Positions 57,086 through 64,000 of a DNA stretch of 64,000 nt are shown here, in pieces. Every line of letters begins with the position of its first letter. Positions within the stretch are counted from its first letter, which is position 1. Below the pieces are notes generated by a model. The model saw nothing but the letters and a program-made list of their open reading frames with translations, had not been told where the DNA came from and searched no databases. The translations under genes were made by a program, and so were the position numbers. Origin of the DNA: Gnetum montanum (taxonomy: Eukaryota > Streptophyta > Gnetopsida > Gnetales > Gnetaceae); contig MNCI01020297.1 in the NCBI GenBank assembly GCA_015680685.1, forward strand, positions 62,729 through 126,728, read 5' to 3'.

Positions 57086-57691
57086 TAATTACCAATGGAA
57101 AGTAAATTCTAAACTAGCCTACAAGTGATCAGTGTCCATTCCTAGCTTGCTGTACACATCTTGAACCCACGTATCCACTACTGGGATTACCAAGCACTAT
57201 GCTATTGGGCGACCTAAGCAATAATGCTGCTAGGATTACCAAGTGAATAGGTGTTTACACTTGAAACTGGTCGCGCTAATTCTGCCAATTCATTAACATG
57301 CATGGAAATGTAAATATTAACTAAACATGGAATATAAATTGCATTAAAAGTAAATTTAATCTAAGTCAAAGTGTTGCAATGAATAAGAATAAATCTCAAT
57401 CTTATTGTTGTTCATGAAATGTGTCCAGGTACATTGCAACTTGAATAAGATGCTATACAACTAACTCAGATCCACACTGCGGGCACTCACTGAGTATTCT
57501 CTAAGATTATGGAATAAAACTACAAGAGTTTGGCTACTCTATTAACAAAATAATTGCATAAACATGGCTATGAGCACATATTTATAGATGAACATAGACA
57601 CTGTGTCAATGGGGCCTAGTCGATGCAATAGATTTCATCAACAAGGCCTAGTCGATGGGGCCCAATCAATGTAACAAACCATATCTCATCA
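57086..57691 (-). repeat. Element F 3' LTR, truncated
   Basis: Aligns with 61372-61995 ('aatggaaagtaaa.tctaaactagcctac' onward) but lacks the part matching 61115-61371. On the minus strand it starts TGATGAGATATGG at 57691. TATA (reverse) at 57580-57586. Confidence 0.75.
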
Positions 57692-57702
57692 TACCCCCAT
57701 GA
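57692..57702 (-). other. Element F polypurine tract
   Basis: Plus-strand 'tacccccatga', the reverse complement of TCATGGGGGTA, next to the truncated LTR. Confidence 0.65.
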
Positions 57703-60700
57703 CTAAATGAAAACTCATCCTTGATTTCTTTAAAAATTGGGATGGTATGGGATTACTGACTGGCTTTTAACATAACAAAACAAGACAAAATAGACATAAC
57801 AAAACTGAATGCCGCATTACAAAATTTTATTCTAGTGGATGTATACAAAATGAAAGATTGACAAAAAGACTAGATAGCCATTAAAGATTACAAAATTTGT
57901 AGAGGTCTTCAAGAATTTACTGAAGATTATTCTTCTTATTGCCACTAATGGTGGTAGACTTCCAACCCAGATTGTTATGTTGATGCCTCTCTAGTTATGT
58001 GGAACATTCTTGAAGGATGGACTAAAATTTCTTCTCATTGTCCCATGGATCTATTAAACTTGTGATGCTTGAGCATCTATCTTATATGTGCTATGATTTG
58101 TTCATGGGCATATCCTCTATTGTCCCCCTCTTAGCTTCATTTTCATGCCTAGCAAAAGACCTTCCTTAGGTGTTTATTTAGCATCACCTGTAGTTAACAA
58201 AGGGTCAACATTAGTTTTGGTAAATTTTATTTAATAATTAACCCTTTTAGGATCCCTTAGTTTTCATTTAAGCACAAGGTGATGATAGCATACTATGCCC
58301 AAGGCTATGAGGTAACTAAAATCATCAAATTCACATTATTTTGATCAATTACTATTAGTTACCATGATGTTCGAAAATAGGATGTTAGAAAAATTTCAAA
58401 ATTTCAAAGCGGACATCCCTAGCCCCCATGACTAAAAAGCGTAACTTCAAAAGCACACAAGTTTTCAAAAAATTAAGACCAAAGGTTTGATTTAGAAGAT
58501 GGCCAAGATGTATTGAACTTGAAGGATATTTTAACAAAAAATTAGGAAAAAGTAAAAAAGTAATTGAAAGTGATGAGAAGTAGTCTGAAAATTATGCATA
58601 AATTTAGAGAAACTATCATTGATGTTCTAAAAGATGTGAAGGTTAGTTTAAAGTCATGATCAACAAAAGTTATGCAAGTGGGTCCTCCCCAAAGCAAGCT
58701 CCTACCATAATTCCCTTGCATAACCATTGCTATAGATGTCTATGGGCACCCAAGAAGCTAAATGTAGACCATGCCTTCATTTCAAATAACACACAATTGT
58801 TGTCGTTGGGATGTTGTACTATACTATACAAAACCCAAAGGTTCATAATTGTAGGCAACAATGAAGTGAATAATGGGATGAGAAGGTATTACAGAGATAG
58901 GGATGTAAGATACTTAACCATGTTCACAATAAGTTCTTGTGAAAAATGTGATTAAAATGATCAGCATGCCTATCTGTCCAAGTTAAGACCAATTCCATAC
59001 CATGAATAGTAACCTTGCATTGATGTGTTCCCTCTTGCCTACCACCATGAGTCCACAACCAACTCAAAGAACAATCATCACTCCAAAAAGAGAAGAAAAG
59101 AGAAGGAAGGAAGGGCCTTAGTTAGAGGGGTACCTTCAAGCATGGATAACATGTCTTTCTAGCCCCATAACCAGTGCTTATAGCCCATTATTGTGTCTAA
59201 GGAATGTGCTTTGAATTCTCATTATTATTATTATTATTTTGTATTTTGTATTTTTTCTTTTGTTATTTGCTTTTTTTTTTAATGCGAACCACACCATGCA
59301 AAGACAAAGCTTCCTTTTCATTGGTTAATGGAGGAGTGATGATGCATTCCAAGAGGAGTCATAAACCACATGAAGGAAGACAAGAGGAAAATCCAACAAG
59401 TCCCCTTGAGATCACACCCTTACCATTCCCACTTGGTTCTTCCCTCTTTCTTCAAGGTATAATGATCATTGATTAATTTTAGTTTCATGAAAGAAGAACC
59501 AAATTGTTTCCATGAAAAAGACCTTTTATTCAAAGAATTGGAGAGATGGATGAGGTGGTCTTACTACCTTACACAATTACTTATCCAATCATCTTGATAG
59601 TATAGCACAAAAACCCATCACATAGCATTGACTTCTACATCATGAATTGGCAATATTATTAACAAAAACATGAAAAACATTCAATAAACATAAAGAGAAT
59701 GACTCAAAAAAAGAGAAAAAATATAAAGAAAAGAAAAATATTATGAAATAAAAAATATATGAATAATCACAAAGTTTTAAAAGAAATAAGAAAAGGATAA
59801 AAACTTATAAAACATAAAAGGTGAAAAATACTTATTAGTTCTTGAACTAGGATGGAGCATCTCCCACATGACTATTCTTATGGTTGCACATTCGAGAGAT
59901 GGACTACATAATTCCCTAGTTATACATCATCGGTTTCCCATCTATCATTGTTACTGATTTATTTAATCATGTGGTAGCACATTTAACATTGGTGATAGTC
60001 TCATTTGGATCATTCGAAGATGTATCTTCATCTAGACTTGAAGGTATTTTTGTTTTGGGGGATCCAAATGTGTTTGGTCCTTTTTCTTGATTTTCTATTT
60101 TAATTTCCAAGTCTTTGTGTTTAATATCCTTTTCTAGTGTATAAACATAGTGTAAGATATATGTCTCTAAGTCCTCTATTTAGTCTAACATAGATCAATT
60201 TCCTTCATGCATCTTTGAAACAATTTTATATTCTCATTTTCAAGCCACTATATGTTTTCTGGTTTAGTGGCTACTACATATTTTGAATTTTTGGCCAACA
60301 ACTACACCCTTTTCTATTAGTAGTGATGCATGGATTCTTCTCTCTCCATAGTGCTAGATTCATCACTGCTATTAGGTGTTGAAGTAATGACAAATGTTGG
60401 TCCTTGCATAGGATTGGAAGACATTGGTCATGAAAGGAAGGGTGTTTTAATTGATTGGCATTGTGCTAGTTTGGACGAGTTAGTAGGTTCACAAGTGTTG
60501 TGCTTATGCGTGGGAACCATCCTAAAGAAAGGACATTTATCTACTGGCATTATCATTTCTATGTATGTTCACAACACAAGTAGCATTCTCTTATTGATGT
60601 CATGGTGTTGAACCTTCCTATGTTGTTGGTGATGACATATGGTGGAGGAAAGTATGAGAATATTAAGGATACAATGAAGGATGAGAGGTGTGAGGTGGTG
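57703..60700 (-). pseudogene. Element F interior: C-type module and non-coding DNA
   Basis: On the minus strand, about 60100-60480 carries the module shared with C (QGPTFVITSTP-type, then a WLENEN block). About 58440-59850 is the common non-coding stretch, with 'ggaggacccacttgcat' (58672-58700) and 'catgtctttctag' (59150). The plus-strand open frames at 58656-58955 and 60330-60611 lie opposite these conserved parts and are not supported as genes. Only a stub of the downstream ORF remains near 57720-58240. Confidence 0.5.
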
Positions 60701-61090
60701 ATCCTTCAAAAGATGTCATGGGTCAATGATATTTGGGAGAGTGGTAGTTGTGATTTGAAGCAGAGGAAGTAGAACTAGTTAGGAAAATAGGAAAATAGGT
60801 TGTAGGACATAGCTATCCTTCTTCTTTTTCCACCTACCCAATTAGCCTTTGTATATGATGGGCTTTTAATTCATATAATTGACCTGGAGCATACATCCCA
60901 AGGGTCTCCCTTGTTTCATTTCAAAGCCCATCTATGATGTGGAAGAGTTGCTATTTTTGAGAGAAATCATGGTCAAGTCACCTATGTAGTAGTGAATAGT
61001 ATCTATGCAAGGCCACATCCAAGGGTTCATGATTTTCTTATGTCCCACCTTGGATTTGTTTTCTTAGCTTGGACACTCTTACATAACTAA
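60701..61090 (-). pseudogene. Element F gag remnant
   Basis: Starts almost at the primer binding site with 'gagtgtccaagctaagaaaac', which in G (63968) is deep inside gag, so the N-terminal and core parts are deleted. It continues like B 46050-46200 ('catgaacccttggatgt', 'atcatagatgggct'). Confidence 0.55.
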
Positions 61091-61095
61091 CACCA

Positions 61096-61113
61096 TTCTC
61101 AACAACGGTGCCA
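61096..61113 (-). other. Element F primer binding site (Asp-tRNA type)
   Basis: Minus strand TGGCACCGTTGTTGAGAA; all differences from TGGCGCCGTTGCCGGGGA are transitions. Confidence 0.62.
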
Positions 61114-61114
61114 A

Positions 61115-61995
61115 TGATGAGTAGTGAGGTACCTCCTATGCCCAATCATATGAATCACAAGTGTTCACGCAAAATTTGATTAAATTCCATGGATGGAACT
61201 AGTTGTGGCATCTAAATCATTATACCTTGACTGTAGTTTGTCATATTCCCACTTGGACTAGTGGGAGCTTTATCATGTATGGTTTAGTCCAAAGTGAGGC
61301 ATATAATTCTTGATGTTGTTTCAGCCTTATGCTACACCTAACAATAACAAAGAAATCATTTTTTTAAACTAATTAACAATGGAAAGTAAAGTCTAAACTA
61401 GCCTACACGCGATGAGTGTCCATTCCAAGCTTACTGTAGATGTCCTAAATCCATGTATCCACTACTAGGATTACCAAGCACTATGCTACTAGGTGAATCA
61501 AGTAATAACGCTATTGGGATTACCAAGAAAATACATGTTTACACTTGAAACTGGTCACACTCATTCTGCCAATTCATTAACATGCATGGAAACATCAATA
61601 TTAACTAAGTACATGGAATATAAATTGCATTAAAAGTAAATTTAATCTAATTCAAAGTGCTACAATGAATAAGAATCAATCTTGATCTTATTGTCATTCA
61701 TGGAATGTGTCTAGGTACATTGCCACTCAAATAAGATGCCATAAAACTGATTCAGATCCACACTACAAGCACTCACTAACTATTCTCTAAGATTACAAAA
61801 TAAAACTCCAAGAGTTCAGCTATTCTATTGAGAAATGAATTGCATAAACACAGCTATGAGCATGTATTTATAGACGAAAATAGATACTATGTCAATAAGG
61901 CCATGTCGATGCAATAGACTACATCGACGAGGCCACATCGATGCAACAGACCACATCGACGGGGCCTATTCAACGCAACCAATCAGATCTCATCA
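61115..61995 (-). repeat. Element F 5' LTR
   Basis: 881 bases. The minus strand starts TGATGAGATCTG and ends CTCATCA. TATA (reverse) at 61866-61872; the U3 has 'catcgacgaggcc' repeats (61900-61975) like those of element A. Confidence 0.75.
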
Positions 61996-62119
61996 CAAGT
62001 ATTCTTGGCTATATCTTAAATAACTTAGCAAGTCTATCAGTTGTGATACTCTATTTTCTTCGAATTTCTTCCATATCCTAGCATTGGACAAAAATATAAT
62101 TTTTATCTTTAATGATGTT
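61996..62119. other. Spacer between elements F and G
   Basis: 124 bases, no gene. It separates two LTRs whose promoters point away from each other. Confidence 0.5.
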
Positions 62120-63069
62120 TGATAGAGCATGAAATGCCTAATACATCATATCTACAATGTCTTAGATGCTACATTGCATCTACATTATAGCAACCCTTGC
62201 TACAACACATATGCATTGTAGCATCCCTTACCACAATGCATCTGCAATGTAGCATCCCCTACTACATTGCATCTGCTATGTCGTAAATGTGATGTCATAG
62301 TTATAATAAATACCTATAAATATGAGACTCTCAACATGTATTAAACACCTTTTGGTCATTGTAGTAGCTAAACTTTTGTAGTTTTATTTCATGATCTTAG
62401 CAAATAGTTAGTGTATGCCCACAATGTGAATTTGAGTCAATTGTATGACATCTTATTCAAGTGGCATTGTACCTATTCACATTTTATGAATGACAATAAG
62501 ATAAATATTGATTCATATTCATCGTGGCACTTTGACTAAGAATAGATTTACTTTCAATGCAATTTACTTTTCATGTACTTAGTTAATATTTACATTTCCA
62601 TGCATTTTAATCAATCGATGAAATAAGTATGACCAATTTTGAGCATAAACACATATTCACTTGGTAATCGCAGTAGCATTTTTGCTTGGTTCACCTAGTA
62701 GCATAACACTTGGTAATCCCAGTAGTGGGTATGTGAGTTTAAGATTGTACTATAAGCTAGGAACGAACACTTAGTGCCCTTAGGCTAATTTAGAATTTAT
62801 CTTCTTGTTATTAATTAGATTAAATAATTAATTTCTAATGATATTGTTAAGGTTAGTTTAAGGCCCCAATAACATCATAACCATATGCCTTACTTTGTAC
62901 CAAACCATATGTGACAAAACTATTACTAGTCCAAGTGAGAAGACAGTGACCTATAATCAATGCTTAACAATCTAAATACCATACTAGTCCTATCCATGAA
63001 ATTTGACTGGATTACATGTGAACACTTTTCATTCATATGGTTGGATGTAGGAACTACTTATCGCTCATC
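62120..63069 (+). repeat. Element G 5' LTR
   Basis: Begins TGATAGAGCATG (left edge inferred) and ends CGCTCATCA. Three imperfect units of about 34 bases with 'gcatctgcaatgtagcatccc' lie at 62166-62282 and account for its extra length before the TATA box (62315-62321). Confidence 0.65.
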
Positions 63070-63070
63070 A

Positions 63071-63088
63071 TTGGCACTATTGCCAAGG
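63071..63088 (+). other. Element G primer binding site (Asp-tRNA type)
   Basis: TGGCACTATTGCCAAGGA, differing from TGGCGCCGTTGCCGGGGA only by transitions. Confidence 0.65.
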
Positions 63089-63202
63089 ATGATGCTAGTG
63101 ATCTAAATTAGATAAACTATAAACAATCATTTTTCAAGCATTAATGATTTATCTTTTTGAAAATATTAATATTTTAAGTCATACACATTATTAATTAAAA
63201 AA

Positions 63203-64000
63203 ATGTCTCCTTCACAGAGAGCTAATAATCCATCACATGATGAGAACACTGGTAGGAGAAATGATAGGATCTATATTGGAGAGATTTGGAGTGAATCACA
63301 AAACGGAGGGGTCTCACATGCTCATTTATACCCTTACTCCATTCAAAGACTATGTTCAACTGATGCAAACAATCCTATAGGGGATGGAACAAGTCCTAGA
63401 ATAAGGAGGGCCTGAAGGCTTAGGACCCCCTCCAAACCTAGAAGAGATAAATCAAGGGACCATAGGGGGAGATATAGAAGCCATTCTCCCAATTTATCAT
63501 CTTCCTCTTCATCTTCAATGTCTAGTTCTAATGAAGGTAAGTAGAGGTATGGATATAGAGCTTTACTAAGGGGTCAAGATAAAGATAGAAATAGAAATCA
63601 AAGACAAGATGAAATACATCAAAGTGAGCATAGATGAAACCATCACTATCAGATAAATAGAAATAGAGATTATCACCATGACATGTCTAATAAAGATGAA
63701 CCCTTATTGGCTACTAGGAGCATGATACAAATTCAGGAGGCAACTAAAATACCTCATAGGAATCAAAGGAAAAGCCACATCAAATAGACTGATATGAATA
63801 ACATTCCTACATCTTGTAAAATATCGAAAGTAAATGGCAAAAGCTTAAGCTATTTCCTTGGACACTAATAAAAGAAGCTAAAAGTTGGTCTAGATCATTG
63901 GAACCAAATTCAATCCACTAGTGGTTCACAATGCTTGAGTTCTTCAATGAAAAACTCCAAACCTACAAAAGAGTGTCCAATCTAAGAAAACAAATCCAAG
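63203..64000 (+). pseudogene. Element G gag N-terminal part (partial)
   Basis: ATG at 63203, MSPSQRANNPSHDENTGRRND, aligned with element C gag (MSSSHRTKTTSHDES). Open to 63415, then frameshifted. A Ser-rich stretch (63500-63535) and the Gag core region with 'aagctatttccttggacact' (63846-63865) follow. It is cut by the window end. Confidence 0.65.

Larger units (their letters stand above)
57086..61995 (-). mobile_element. Element F: shrunken Athila-like element, minus strand
   Basis: Read on the minus strand: 5' LTR (61115-61995), primer binding site, short gag remnant, the C-type module, non-coding stretch, short tail, polypurine tract and a truncated 3' LTR (57086-57691). It lacks pol, the promoter-like module and most of the downstream ORF. 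The bases right of it are caagt (possible target duplication); the left side is lost with the LTR end. Confidence 0.7.
62120..64000 (+). mobile_element. Element G: Athila-like, 5' end only (runs off window)
   Basis: LTR, primer binding site and the start of gag, collinear with element C 30026-31830. The rest lies beyond the window. Confidence 0.7.

Noticed and set aside
60330-60611. 93-codon plus-strand open frame
   Set aside because: Lies opposite the module that F shares with C, which is conserved on the minus strand.
1-64000. tRNA, rRNA or ordinary host protein-coding genes
   Set aside because: None seen on either strand; all supportable coding text belongs to mobile elements or the virus-like block.

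Overview
The window reads as repeat-rich DNA from a flowering plant. It is a stack of decayed LTR retrotransposons with no ordinary host gene, tRNA or rRNA that I can support. The evidence is Ty3/gypsy elements of the two non-chromodomain plant lineages, plus a Ty1/copia element. The Athila-like copies have an Asp-tRNA-type primer binding site and an extra ORF after integrase. The Tat-like copies have a second RNase H and a GGGG-containing polypurine tract. Most damage is C-to-T or G-to-A change, as expected from long methylation. I cannot name the species.

Layout. (1) Athila-like element A, plus strand, enters truncated at base 1 (gag end, protease, RT, RNase H, integrase, long non-coding stretch, start of a downstream ORF). 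It is interrupted at 6479/6480 and resumes at 26104-29976 (rest of the downstream ORF, polypurine tract, 3' LTR). (2) The interruption is a nearly complete Tat-like element, Tat1 (6480-26103), with 1.7-kb LTRs. It carries gag, protease, RT, two RNase H domains and integrase. It also has a spliced gene on the opposite strand (13647-about 17540) between protease and RT, and a GC-rich in-frame insert in gag (9795-10261) beside a 51-N gap. (3) Element C (30026-38003) is complete, with both LTRs and a near-matching target duplication. It has no pol and carries a module shared only with element F. (4) A and C both sit inside a minus-strand Ty1/copia pol, visible at 29982-30020 and 38009-about 39560. 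(5) About 39590-43400 is a minus-strand decayed region that I tentatively read as an endogenous pararetrovirus remnant. (6) Athila-like element B (43797-about 52978) runs from its 5' LTR through integrase and is then cut off. (7) Tat2 (about 52979-56175) is only the 3' end of a Tat element: 3' non-coding DNA, polypurine tract and an LTR with minisatellites and a 30-G run. (8) 56176-57085 is unassigned AT-rich DNA. (9) Element F (57086-61995, minus strand) is a shrunken relative of C. (10) Element G (62120 to the window end, plus strand) shows its 5' LTR, primer binding site and start of gag.

How the parts would have worked: in each intact ancestor the LTR promoter made a genomic RNA, a tRNA primed reverse transcription at the binding site, Gag packaged the RNA, and protease, RT/RNase H and integrase copied and inserted it. 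Every pol in the window carries stops, frameshifts or lost catalytic residues, so none is autonomous now. The points most worth checking are the GC-rich J-domain-like island, the spliced antisense gene in Tat1, the LTR-like promoter module ahead of the downstream ORF in A, B and C, and the pararetrovirus-like block. All assignments come from reading motifs by eye; no database search was run.
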